DNA of 64,000 nucleotides from Pseudomonadota bacterium (lineage in GTDB: Bacteria; Pseudomonadota; Alphaproteobacteria; Rhizobiales; Beijerinckiaceae). Each line of letters starts with the position of its first letter. The stretch's first letter is position 1. This document shows positions 36,527-43,935 of this stretch, piece by piece. The notes under the pieces are model-generated. The model was not told the origin of the DNA. It worked only from the letters and a program-made list of their open reading frames with translations, and ran no database searches. The position numbers and the translations under genes are program-made. The stretch lies in the NCBI GenBank assembly GCA_023450615.1, contig JAEXGT010000101.1:62001-126000 (forward strand). The letters run 5' to 3'.

Positions 36527-37513
36527 ATGACGGCTATGTCACGGCGAAAGACCGGTACATCCACCAACAGTCCGGTCCGCGAGACCTCAATGACTTCTTC
36601 GCTGAACGGAGCGGCCTCTTCCGCGAAATCTGCGCTTCTTCCCGGCTTGAAGAGCCTCGGCAAGTTGGGCGGGCGGACGGTGCGCGACTACGGCCCTCTC
36701 GATCCCGTGCTCGGCCGCATCGGCTCTCTGGAAGTACGCCTTGCCACGACGACGAAGGAGATCCGGCAAGCGCAGAAGCTGCGCTTCAAGGTCTTCTATG
36801 AGGAAATGTCCGCCGTGCCTCGGGGAGCCTCCGTGCTTTCGCGGCGCGACGTGGATGACTACGATTGGATCTGCGATCATCTCCTCGTCCTCGACCATGA
36901 CGCCAAGGGCGGGCGCCTTCGCGGCGGCAAGCCGAAGGTGGTCGGCACCTATCGTCTGCTGCGCCAGGATGTGGCGGAACTTCACCAGGGCTTCTACACC
37001 AGGGGCGAATACGACATCGCTCCCCTCCTGTGTGCCCATTCCGATCTGAACTTTCTGGAGCTCGGACGCTCCTGCGTGCTGGAGCCCTATCGCAACAAGC
37101 GCACGGTCGAATTGCTGTGGCACGGTATCTGGACTTACGTTCTTCACTATAAGATCGATGTGATGATCGGCTGCGCGAGCCTGGAGGGCACGAACCCGCA
37201 GGATCTCGCGCTGCCCTTGAGCTTCCTGCACCATTACGCAGCCGCTCCCGCCGAATGGCAGGCGCGCGCCCTGCCCGAACGCTTCACGCAGATGGATCTT
37301 CTGCCGAAGGAGGCCGTCGATCCCAAGGCCGCGCTGCATGCGCTGCCGCCTCTGATCAAAGGCTATCTGCGCCTAGGCGCGACCTTCGGCACGGGTGCGG
37401 TGATCGACAAGCAATTCGGCACGACCGATGTGCTCGTCATCCTGCCCGTCTCGGCAATCAACCCGCGCTATATCGATCACTTCGGCCCGACGGCCAATCG
37501 TCACGCGACCTGA
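36527..37513 (+). CDS. olsB: GNAT-type N-acyltransferase, OlsB-like (ornithine lipid synthesis)
   Basis: A protein of about 328 residues resembling OlsB, which transfers a 3-hydroxyacyl group from ACP to the alpha-amino group of ornithine to make lyso-ornithine lipid. Visible blocks are LEVRLATTTKEIRQAQKLRFKVFYEEMSA, DDYDWICDHLLVLDHD, VVGTYRLLRQDVA, LELGRSCVLEPYRNKRTVELLWHGIW and IGCASLEGTNP, all typical. The first 35-60 residues are variable and the start is uncertain: ATGs at 36476, 36527, 36536 and 36590 are in frame and none has a strong ribosome site. No OlsA is adjacent. It converges on the SDR gene with a 13-base overlap. Confidence 0.82.
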   Translation: MTAMSRRKTGTSTNSPVRETSMTSSLNGAASSAKSALLPGLKSLGKLGGRTVRDYGPLDPVLGRIGSLEVRLATTTKEIRQAQKLRFKVFYEEMSAVPRGASVLSRRDVDDYDWICDHLLVLDHDAKGGRLRGGKPKVVGTYRLLRQDVAELHQGFYTRGEYDIAPLLCAHSDLNFLELGRSCVLEPYRNKRTVELLWHGIWTYVLHYKIDVMIGCASLEGTNPQDLALPLSFLHHYAAAPAEWQARALPERFTQMDLLPKEAVDPKAALHALPPLIKGYLRLGATFGTGAVIDKQFGTTDVLVILPVSAINPRYIDHFGPTANRHAT

Positions 37514-38367
37514 GCGAACTCGCCTGCCGCGAAAAGCGCCTGCAAGCCCTCGCGATAGGTCGGATAGCTGAGGCGTACGCCGAGTTCACCCTTGATCAGA
37601 CGGTTAGAAACGCGCTTGTTCTCAGCGTAAAAGCTGCGCGCAACGGGGCTCATCTCAGCAGCCTCGAAGTCGATCTCAGGCGGCGGCTCGGCGGATGCAA
37701 GCCGCGCTGCATAGGCCACCACATCCTGCGGCGGCGCTGGCTCATCGTCCGTCACGTTGTAGATTGCGCCCGCTCGCGGCTTCCGCAGAGATGCCGCGAG
37801 CGTTGCCGCGATGTCGTCCACATGGATGCGGTTGAAGACCTGCCCCGGCTTCACGATGCGCCGCGCCGTGCCCTGCGCGAGATTGACGAGGGCATTGCGG
37901 CCGGGACCGTAGATTCCGGTGAGGCGAAACACCTGCGCGGCCCGCCCCGTCATTTGCCCGAGACGGAGCCAGCCCTGCTCGGCCTCATATCTCTGCATCG
38001 ACGAACGGCTCTGCGGTGTCGCGGACGTCGTCTCATCGATCCAGGCTCCGCCGTGATCCCCATAGACGCCAGTGGTCGAGAGATAGCCGATCCATGATGC
38101 CTCGGAGGATGCGATCATCTGCGAGAAGCGTGTCAGAACAGGATCGCCTCCAGCGTCCGGTGGAACCGAAACGAGAATGGCATCCGCCCCACGAAGATCC
38201 TTGAGGAGATCCGTATCGTTCTGCGACAGGGCATGAGCGGAAATTCCGGTTGCTCTGAGACGCTGGGCCTTGTCGCTGTCGCGCACCGTACCGGCCACCT
38301 GCGTCCAGGGATACGCGCGTATGAATGCCTGTGCGGAATAGCCGAGACCGAAGGCGAAGAGTCTCAC
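37501..38367 (-). CDS. SDR-like NAD-dependent epimerase/dehydratase family protein (YeeZ-like)
   Basis: A 288-residue Rossmann-fold protein starting VRLFAFGLGYSAQAFIRA (read from GTG), with the nucleotide-binding GxGxxxxxF. Then come WIGYLSTTGVYGDHGGAWIDET, where YG in a TTGVYG segment is the usual catalytic region of these proteins, and VFRLTGIYGPGRN. The function is unknown; relatives are annotated as sugar-nucleotide epimerases without proof. The GTG at 38367 overlaps the TGA of queG by 4 bases (GTGA), with AAAGAGG upstream, which decides the start over an in-frame ATG at 38406. Confidence 0.83.
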   Translation of the reverse strand: MRLFAFGLGYSAQAFIRAYPWTQVAGTVRDSDKAQRLRATGISAHALSQNDTDLLKDLRGADAILVSVPPDAGGDPVLTRFSQMIASSEASWIGYLSTTGVYGDHGGAWIDETTSATPQSRSSMQRYEAEQGWLRLGQMTGRAAQVFRLTGIYGPGRNALVNLAQGTARRIVKPGQVFNRIHVDDIAATLAASLRKPRAGAIYNVTDDEPAPPQDVVAYAARLASAEPPPEIDFEAAEMSPVARSFYAENKRVSNRLIKGELGVRLSYPTYREGLQALFAAGEFAQVA

Positions 38368-39509
38368 GCGGCCACTTCCTCTTTCTCCGAGAGCACGCGG
38401 CTCCACTCTTCCCTCACATCCGCGTCGCCCTCGCCTTCCAGATGCGCGCGGCTTAAGGAGGCGAGAGTCTCACGCGGCAGCAAGCGGCCAACAGCCCAGA
38501 CCGCCATGGCGCGCACGAGCGGCGAAGCATCGCCGAGAAGCTGCACGGCCTCCGCCGCCAATGCGGGATCGCCCGAATTGCCGACGGCGATGAGCACGTT
38601 GCGGATGAAACGGTCGCGCCCTGTGCGCTTGATCGGCGTGCCGGAAAAGCGCGTGCGAAAGCTCGGATCGTCGAGCCGCGCCAACTCCGCGAGCGGCAGG
38701 GCGGCGAGATCCTCACGCTGCATGAGCTTCGCCTCGCGGCTGGCCTGCGCGAACTTGTTCCAGGGGCAGACGGCCAGGCAATCGTCGCAGCCGAAAATGC
38801 GGTTGCCGATGCCGGTGCGGAGTTCTTCCGGGATGTGCCCCTTATGCTCGATGGTGAGATACGAGATACAGCGGCGCGCATCGAGCTGGAACGGCGCGGG
38901 GAAGGCATCGGTCGGGCAAATGTCGAGGCAGCGGCGGCACGATCCGCAATGGTTCTGCTCCGGCCCGTCGACAGGCAGCTCGGCCGTGGTGAAGATCGCG
39001 CCGAGGAAGAGCCAGTTGCCGAACTCGCGCGAGACGATAACCGTGTGCTTGCCCTGGAAGCCGAGGCCTGCGGCTTCCGCCAGCGGCTTCTCCATGACGG
39101 GCGCGGTATCCACGAACACCTTCACATCGGACGCAGCTTTCGCGGCAAGGAAGCCTGCGATCTCCTTCAGCTTGCCCTTGATCACGTCGTGATAGTCGCG
39201 ATTGCGGGCATAGATGGAGATGGAGCCGCGATCCTTGCTTGAGAGCGCTGCGAGAGGATCGGCCGTGGGGCCGTAATTCACGCCCAGCAGGATGATGCTG
39301 CGCACTTCGGGCCAGAGGATGCGCGGGTCGGCGCGGCGCTCGGCTGTGTCCGCCATCCAGTCCATGGAGGCGTGATGCCCTGCTTCGATCCATTCCTTCA
39401 GCCGCTCGGGGGCGAGAGGAATGGAATCGGGCGCGGCAATACGGATCGCATCGAAGCCGATCTCCCTGGCGCGCTCCACGAAGATGCGCTTGAGAGCTTC
39501 GCCGTTCAG
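38364..39509 (-). CDS. queG: Epoxyqueuosine reductase
   Basis: Reduces epoxyqueuosine to queuosine in tRNA, using cobalamin and two [4Fe-4S] clusters. The protein has about 381 residues. Clusters are visible in CGSCRRCLDICPTDAF and FGCDDCLAVCPWNKFA; the LGVNYGP, KGKLKEIAGFL and LGFQGKHT segments match QueG, and a HEAT-like C-terminal domain (VQLLGDASPLVRAMAVWAV) follows. The start is unusual. Homology begins at about LNGEALKRIFVERAREIGFD, where the only nearby candidates are CTG 39509, overlapping the TGA of the upstream GST gene as CTGA, and GTG 39479. The first ATG lies far upstream inside the GST gene (39719). Confidence 0.9.
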   Translation of the reverse strand: MNGEALKRIFVERAREIGFDAIRIAAPDSIPLAPERLKEWIEAGHHASMDWMADTAERRADPRILWPEVRSIILLGVNYGPTADPLAALSSKDRGSISIYARNRDYHDVIKGKLKEIAGFLAAKAASDVKVFVDTAPVMEKPLAEAAGLGFQGKHTVIVSREFGNWLFLGAIFTTAELPVDGPEQNHCGSCRRCLDICPTDAFPAPFQLDARRCISYLTIEHKGHIPEELRTGIGNRIFGCDDCLAVCPWNKFAQASREAKLMQREDLAALPLAELARLDDPSFRTRFSGTPIKRTGRDRFIRNVLIAVGNSGDPALAAEAVQLLGDASPLVRAMAVWAVGRLLPRETLASLSRAHLEGEGDADVREEWSRVLSEKEEVAA

Positions 39510-40198
39510 AAATCCAGGTTGTCGTAATGATCCGCCGGGGCCATGCCCGGCACCCGGTCCGCCAGGAGCGCGCGAAACGACGGCCGGGATTTCACCCGGG
39601 CGTACCAAAGCTTCGCTGTTTCGTCCTCGTCCCATGGCACGTCGCCGAGATAATCCACCACCGAGAGATGGGCAGCCGCCGCCAGATCCGCATAGGTCAT
39701 CTGGTCGCCGGCCAGCCAATTCCGCTTGGAAATCAGAAATCCGATATATTTCAAGTGATATCGCACATTGGCCCGCGCAGCGCGAATCGCGCTCATATCC
39801 GGGGGGCCGCCGCCGAGATCGGAGGGCATGAACCGCTTATAGATCTTTTCCGTGGCCAGGTAATCCGTCACCTCCTCGTGGAATTTCACGAGGAACCAGT
39901 CGAGGAGCCGGCGGACCTCGACCCTTCGGCTCATCTCCCGCGGCAGGAGCCTGCGGTCGCCCAGGCTCTCCCCCCTCACATCGTCCAGGTAATCCGCAAT
40001 TCCCCGCGCGCCCGCAACGGCCAAGCCGTTATCGTCGATGAGGAGCGGAAGGTTGCCGGCCGGGTTCAGTTCCAGGAACGGAATGCGCCGATCCCACGGC
40101 TTCTCCTCGGCGAGGTCCGGCTCAAGGCCTGTCTCCGCCAGGATAAGGCGCACGAACCGCGAATGCGGGCAGAAGGGATAAGAATGGAGGATGGCCAT
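39506..40198 (-). CDS. Glutathione S-transferase family protein
   Basis: A 230-residue protein with an N-terminal thioredoxin-like domain (MAILHSYPFCPHSRFVRLILAETGLEPDL) containing a PFCPHSR active-site region and NPAGNLPLLIDDNG, and a helical C-terminal domain with NWLAGDQMTYADLAAAAHLSVVDYLGDV, the family N-capping motif. The Cys10 suggests a Cys-type (omega or beta-like) GST. The substrate is unknown. It is encoded just before queG with a 4-base stop/start overlap, an arrangement seen in other Hyphomicrobiales (inferred). Confidence 0.88.
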   Translation of the reverse strand: MAILHSYPFCPHSRFVRLILAETGLEPDLAEEKPWDRRIPFLELNPAGNLPLLIDDNGLAVAGARGIADYLDDVRGESLGDRRLLPREMSRRVEVRRLLDWFLVKFHEEVTDYLATEKIYKRFMPSDLGGGPPDMSAIRAARANVRYHLKYIGFLISKRNWLAGDQMTYADLAAAAHLSVVDYLGDVPWDEDETAKLWYARVKSRPSFRALLADRVPGMAPADHYDNLDF

Positions 40199-40376
40199 GA
40201 ATGATGTGAGACGCGAAACAGGCGGCGAGAATAAGGCCGCGTTTTGTTAACGGGCGGTAAGGAATTTTGGTGAATCTCATGTTCCGGACGCATGCACACA
40301 GCATTGCTGCTGCAATGCTTTCTTGACACGTCCGGGGGCGCACCTGCATCTGGCGCCGGTTCAAGGATTTTCAACG

Positions 40377-41174
40377 ATGACGAACATCATTGAGGCGCTG
40401 TTCCTGGGCCTCATCGAGGGATTGACCGAATTCCTGCCGGTTTCCTCCACCGGACACCTGCTCCTCGTGGGCCATTTCCTAGGATTCGAATCCACGGGCA
40501 AGACCTTCGAGGTTCTGATCCAGCTCGGCGCGATCCTCGCGATCCTGTCGGTCTATTTCAACAAGCTTTGGACCATCGCCAAGGCCCTGCCCTACGATCC
40601 GGATGCCCGCCGCTTCGTGATCGGCGTCGTGATCGCCTTTCTGCCTGCCGCTCTCATCGGCGCGGTGCTGCACGGCTTCATCAAGGACGTGCTGTTCAAT
40701 CCCTGGATCGTGTGCATGACCCTGATCGCGGGCGGGTTCATCCTGCTCATGGTCGACCGGATGCCGCTGGCGGCGACGCATGACGACGCGACGCGCTTTC
40801 CTCTGCCCATGTACCTGAAGATCGGCCTGCTGCAGTGCCTCGCCATGGTTCCCGGCGTCTCCCGCTCGGGCGCGACCATCGTGGGCGCCATGCTGTTGGG
40901 CGCATCGAAGCGCGCGGCGGCGGAGTTCTCCTTCTTCCTCGCCATGCCGACCATGGCGGGCGCCTTCACCTACGATCTCCTGAAAAACTACAAGTTCCTG
41001 TCGGCGAACGATGTCGTAGCCATCGTGGCGGGCTTCATCGCAGCCTTCATTGCCGCCGTGCTGGTGGTCAGAACGCTCCTCGACTACGTCTCCCGCCACG
41101 GCTTCACGCCCTTCGCCTATTGGCGCATCATCGTCGGCGCGTTGGGCCTTGCGGGCCTCATCGCGTTCGGGTGA
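40377..41174 (+). CDS. uppP: Undecaprenyl-diphosphatase
   Basis: Dephosphorylates undecaprenyl pyrophosphate at the inner membrane, recycling the lipid carrier for peptidoglycan synthesis and conferring bacitracin tolerance. The 265-residue protein has the signature [22 protein letters not shown] (residues 10-31, catalytic Glu residues) and [35 protein letters not shown] with the active-site Arg, plus eight or so membrane segments. ATG 40377 follows AAGGATTTT; a reading to 40323 adds a non-membrane extension and is unlikely. Confidence 0.96.
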   Translation: MTNIIEALFLGLIEGLTEFLPVSSTGHLLLVGHFLGFESTGKTFEVLIQLGAILAILSVYFNKLWTIAKALPYDPDARRFVIGVVIAFLPAALIGAVLHGFIKDVLFNPWIVCMTLIAGGFILLMVDRMPLAATHDDATRFPLPMYLKIGLLQCLAMVPGVSRSGATIVGAMLLGASKRAAAEFSFFLAMPTMAGAFTYDLLKNYKFLSANDVVAIVAGFIAAFIAAVLVVRTLLDYVSRHGFTPFAYWRIIVGALGLAGLIAFG

Positions 41175-41177
41175 TGC

Positions 41178-41417
41178 ATGATGGAGCGCGCCGAATTCTT
41201 CGCCGTTGCGCTGGCCGCGATCATCGCTCTTCTGATCGTCGCCTTCGCGACGGTCGCGGCGATTTCCCTGCCGGGACATGAGCAGACGGCTCAGGAGCCG
41301 GCCTGCGCTGAATGGACCGACGGCTGCGTCGTCTGCGCGCGGTCTCCGCAAGGATTAGCCTGCTCGACGCCGGGCATCGCCTGCGTGCGCCAAGCGCCGC
41401 GCTGCCTGAAGCCTTAA
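41178..41417 (+). CDS. Small cysteine-rich single-pass membrane protein
   Basis: A 79-residue protein (or 78, from the second ATG at 41181), starting 3 bases after the uppP stop. A hydrophobic segment (residues 8-30) is followed by a short periplasmic-looking domain with six Cys: CAEWTDGCVVCARSPQGLAC, then CSTPGIAC...RC. The evenly spaced cysteines suggest disulfides or metal binding. No function is known to me. Tight spacing suggests co-expression with uppP. Its coding status is plausible, not certain. Confidence 0.5.
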   Translation: MMERAEFFAVALAAIIALLIVAFATVAAISLPGHEQTAQEPACAEWTDGCVVCARSPQGLACSTPGIACVRQAPRCLKP

Positions 41418-41429
41418 TCTACTCTTGTG

Positions 41430-41452
41430 ATGGCCGGGCTCGTCTCGGCCAT
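41430..41452. repeat. Intergenic hairpin, ATGGCCG...CGGCCAT family
   Basis: Arms ATGGCCG (41430-41436) and CGGCCAT (41446-41452). The same unit recurs at 51381-51403 and 61959-61981, each time beside a CCTCATCCTGAGGAG element. It follows the end of the small Cys-rich gene and could terminate that transcript. Confidence 0.6.
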
Positions 41453-41472
41453 TTCGCTTTTAGATCCTCGAA

Positions 41473-41574
41473 CCTCATCCTGAGGAGCAGACGAAGTCTG
41501 CGTCTCGAAGGAGGTTCATGAGAGCACTGAAGCCTCCTTCGAGACGGTCGCTGTGCGACCTCCTCAGGATGAGG
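41473..41574. repeat. Nested palindromic intergenic repeat (CCTCATCCTGAGGAG element), copy 1
   Basis: Outer arms CCTCATCCTGAGGAG (41473-41487) and CTCCTCAGGATGAGG (41560-41574) are perfect inverted copies. Inner arms CGTCTCGAAGGAGG (41501-41514) and CCTCCTTCGAGACG (41533-41546) are also perfect. The element can fold into one long stem and lies in the convergent gap between the uppP and nth transcripts. No transposase is encoded. Confidence 0.85.
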
Positions 41575-41633
41575 GCAGCGCGTGACATAAAGCGAGATTA
41601 CCGGCACAAGGCCGGGGATGGCACAGAGTGCGT

Positions 41634-42377
41634 TCAGGGAATCGTCTTATCCGGATAGCGGCAGAGGTCGTTGACGGGGCAGCGCCAGCATTCCGGCCTG
41701 CGCGCCTTGCAGATGTAGCGCCCGTGCAGGATCAGCCAGTGGTGCGCGTGGAGCAGATATTCCTTCGGGATCAGCTTCTCCAGCGGCTCCTGCGTTTCGA
41801 GCGGGGTCTTCGTGTTCACGAGCGGCAGGCGGTTGGCGACGCGGAAGATATGCGTGTCGACCGCGATGCGCGGATCGCCGAAGGCGATGTTCACCACGAC
41901 GCTCGCGGTCTTGCGCCCCACGCCCGGAAGCGTCTCCAGGATCTCGACGGAATTGGGCACCTTGCCGCCGAACTCATCCACGAGGCGCCTGGCCGCGGCG
42001 ATCACGTTCTTCGCCTTCGTGTTGTAGAAGTTCAGCGTTTTGATGTGTTCCTTGAGCCCGTCCTCCCCAAGCGCGAGCATCTTCTGCGGCGTGTCGGCGA
42101 TGGGGAAGAGCGCCTTCGTCGCCTTGTTGACGCCCACATCCGTCGACTGGGCCGACAACGCGACCGCCACGAGGAGCGTGTAGGGATTGGTGTAATCCAG
42201 CTCGCCCTTGGGCTGAGGATTCGCCTCGTGGAAGCGGCGGAAGATCTCGATCATCGTCGCCTTGTCGACGGGCTTCGGCACCCGCAAGCGGACGACGGCC
42301 TTCACGGCCTTCGCGGGAACGGCGGCCTTCGATTTGGGTGACGATTTGCGGCGGGAAACAGGCTTCAGATCGGACAT
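41634..42377 (-). CDS. nth: Endonuclease III
   Basis: A DNA glycosylase/AP lyase for oxidised pyrimidines, 247 residues. It shows the helix-hairpin-helix LPGVGRKTASVVV, the catalytic Asp region AVDTHIFRVANRL, and an iron-sulfur cluster motif C-x6-C-x2-C-x5-C in ICKARRPECWRCPVNDLC. The N-terminal 45 residues are a Lys/Ala/Pro-rich tail (SPKSKAAVPAKAVKAV) absent from E. coli Nth but common in alphaproteobacteria. ATG 42377 was chosen; an in-frame ATG at 42419 would overlap the divergent DUF2244 gene. The two genes share a very short control region. Confidence 0.94.
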   Translation of the reverse strand: MSDLKPVSRRKSSPKSKAAVPAKAVKAVVRLRVPKPVDKATMIEIFRRFHEANPQPKGELDYTNPYTLLVAVALSAQSTDVGVNKATKALFPIADTPQKMLALGEDGLKEHIKTLNFYNTKAKNVIAAARRLVDEFGGKVPNSVEILETLPGVGRKTASVVVNIAFGDPRIAVDTHIFRVANRLPLVNTKTPLETQEPLEKLIPKEYLLHAHHWLILHGRYICKARRPECWRCPVNDLCRYPDKTIP

Positions 42378-42397
42378 GATCGCGTTATATCTGGAGG

Positions 42398-42910
42398 ATG
42401 GCAGGCAGCAAGGCGACATTTGGCGATGAAGCCGACCGGTTCGAGGAGCCGGTGTTCTCGGCCGTCATCCGTCCGCACCGGTCCCTGAGCCCGCAGGGCT
42501 TCAGGATCGTCATGACTTTGGTCTGCCTGACCTCCATCGTCGCGAGCCTGCCCTTCGTCATCATGGGCTTCTGGCCCGTCGCGGGTTTCTTCGGCCTCGA
42601 TTTCCTGGGCCTCTACATCGCCTTCCGCATCAGCTACCGGCAGGCGAGAGCCTTCGAGCTTCTGGAACTGACCCCGCTTCACCTGCTGTTCCGAAAAGTG
42701 AGCGAGCGGGGTGAGGCGCGCGACTGGCTCTTCAACCCGCTCTGGACCCGCCTCGACCGGGAAGAGGACGACGAATTCGGCCTGCAATCCCTGGCCCTTG
42801 CCTCCCGTAACCAGCGCGTCGTGATCGCCCGCGATCTCTCGCCGGAGGAACGGGAGAGCCTCGCCCAAGCGTTCAGCCGCGCCCTGTCGGACGTGAAGCG
42901 GGGCTATTGA
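42398..42910 (+). CDS. DUF2244 domain-containing membrane protein
   Basis: A 170-residue protein with two adjacent membrane segments (about residues 36-58 and 60-80: VMTLVCLTSIVASLPFVIMGFWPVAGFFGLDFLGLYIAFRI), flanked by FSAVIRPHRSLSPQGF and a cytoplasmic domain ending LSPEERESLAQAFSRAL. This is the DUF2244 pattern, an integral membrane family of unknown function widespread in alphaproteobacteria. It is divergent from nth, an arrangement common in relatives (inferred). ATG 42398 is only 20 bases from the nth start, so the two promoters must overlap or lie within coding sequence. Confidence 0.87.
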   Translation: MAGSKATFGDEADRFEEPVFSAVIRPHRSLSPQGFRIVMTLVCLTSIVASLPFVIMGFWPVAGFFGLDFLGLYIAFRISYRQARAFELLELTPLHLLFRKVSERGEARDWLFNPLWTRLDREEDDEFGLQSLALASRNQRVVIARDLSPEERESLAQAFSRALSDVKRGY

Positions 42911-43405
42911 AACGGGCATGACTTTTCCTCCTCGCTCCCGAAAGGGGCAGGTGGCTTTGGTGTTTGTCCTGGCTTTGTCCGTGAGGACGAGGGAAGCGCG
43001 GGACGTCTTCGGCTTCGCAGGCCCCGGCGGAGCGCGCGAACAGGGTTCGGGGCGGGAGACCCGCCCAGGCTTGGGAAGCACAAGGCGTCCCGCGCGCGGC
43101 TTTTGGAGATCCCGGCCTCATCGCTCCGGCGCCATCAGGGACGAACCCTCAGAGACGCTGTACGGCACGTCCGGCGTGCGGCCCTGGCAGAGCATGCTCC
43201 AGGACCGGCGAGGCTGGGGGAGCGTTGGCGCAGCCTGCCCGAACAAGCTCAGCGCCTCTTCCTCCCCGCTCGGCACCCTGAGGCCGGCGGGTGCGAGACC
43301 GTCGGTTCCTCAGAGCCGCATCCGCTCTCCACGACCGACGCCTCGGGCGCGTCCCTCAGGAGAGGCGGACGGCTGAGATATGGCGCAGATTAGGACAATT
43401 GTCAA

Positions 43406-43420
43406 GAACAAAGTGAGAAC
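43406..43420 (+). promoter_or_regulatory. Candidate LexA (SOS) box
   Basis: GAAC-AAAGTGA-GAAC matches the alphaproteobacterial LexA site GTTC-N7-GTTC read on the other strand, with exact 7-base spacing. It is followed by ACATAGCAGTGCTATG. The next gene to the right is the alkyltransferase fusion at 43936, a DNA-repair gene, but about 515 bases and two repeat elements lie between. It may be functional for that gene, a relic of a lost SOS gene, or chance. Confidence 0.5.
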
Positions 43421-43487
43421 ATAGCAGTGCTATGCCCTACGGCTCCACGCGTCAGGGCTGGTCCGGCCCTCCCGGTCTGAACCTCTC

Positions 43488-43592
43488 TGTCCTCATCCTG
43501 AGGAGCAGCGCAGCTGCGTCTCGAAGGAGGCCTCCAGAACGCACTGGATCCTCCTTCGAGACGGCACTTCGTGCCTCCTCAGGATGAGGACA
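43488..43592. repeat. CCTCATCCTGAGGAG palindromic repeat, copy 2
   Basis: Outer arms TGTCCTCATCCTGAGGAG (43488-43505) and CTCCTCAGGATGAGGACA (43575-43592) are perfect 18-base inverted copies. The interior repeats the GCGTCTCGAAGGAGG / CCTCCTTCGAGACGGC pair of copy 1. Confidence 0.85.
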
Positions 43593-43637
43593 GTGTGTGG
43601 TCGAAGCGCGATCACCGGCAGAACGCAGCGCCACGAG

Positions 43638-43675
43638 CCCTCTCCCCCCTTGTGGGGGAGAGTTGGAGAGGGGGT
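43638..43675. repeat. CTCTCCCCC-type intergenic hairpin
   Basis: CTCTCCCCC (43640-43648) and GGGGGAGAG (43654-43662) form a 9-base stem, followed by TTGGAGAGGGGG, which can pair with an outer CCCTCTCC. A related C/G-rich palindrome lies at 43721-43758. Confidence 0.65.
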
Positions 43676-43720
43676 AGCAACGGGTCGACGGAGTGTTCCG
43701 TCCGGTCCGTGAGCGCCGTC

Positions 43721-43758
43721 CCCCCCTCCCTCGCCCTCCCCCACAAGGAGGGAGGGGA
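43721..43758. repeat. CCCTCCC-type intergenic hairpin
   Basis: A C-rich half (CCCCCTCCC, then CCCTCCCCCACAAGG) followed by GGAGGGAGGGG, the mirror of the element at 43638-43675. The two probably belong to one repeat family. Confidence 0.5.
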
Positions 43759-43935
43759 CGCTGGCGCGTAGCGGCACGGGCTGCGGCTTTTCCGGAAGCC
43801 GCATTCCCTCATCCCTGCACCTCTCCCGCCCGGGATAGGGAAACACGTGCACGATCCCCAGCCCTCTCCCGCCCACAGAAATCGGGTGTCGCCGCCTCCT
43901 GGGACCGCCTAGAGTGCCCATAAGAGGAACACGCC

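Larger units (their letters stand above)
42911..43935. other. 1 kb gene-free, repeat-rich region
   Basis: Between the DUF2244 gene and the AraC-Ogt fusion. The first part (42911-43390) has open frames, for example 42918-43376, whose translations are Arg/Ser/Pro/Gly-rich with no domain and no ribosome site; I regard them as non-coding. Then come a LexA-type box (43406-43420), a CCTCATCCTGAGGAG palindrome (43488-43592), and two CTCTCCCCC-type hairpins (43638-43675 and 43721-43758). Nothing else was recognised. Confidence 0.6.

Noticed and set aside
41473..41574. CRISPR array or insertion sequence at the palindromic repeats
   Set aside because: Copies are few, scattered and palindromic without regular spacers, and no transposase or cas gene is present.
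42918..43376. 152-codon frame after the DUF2244 gene
   Set aside because: Low-complexity Arg/Pro/Ser/Gly translation, no ribosome site, no recognisable family; listed only as a gene-free region.
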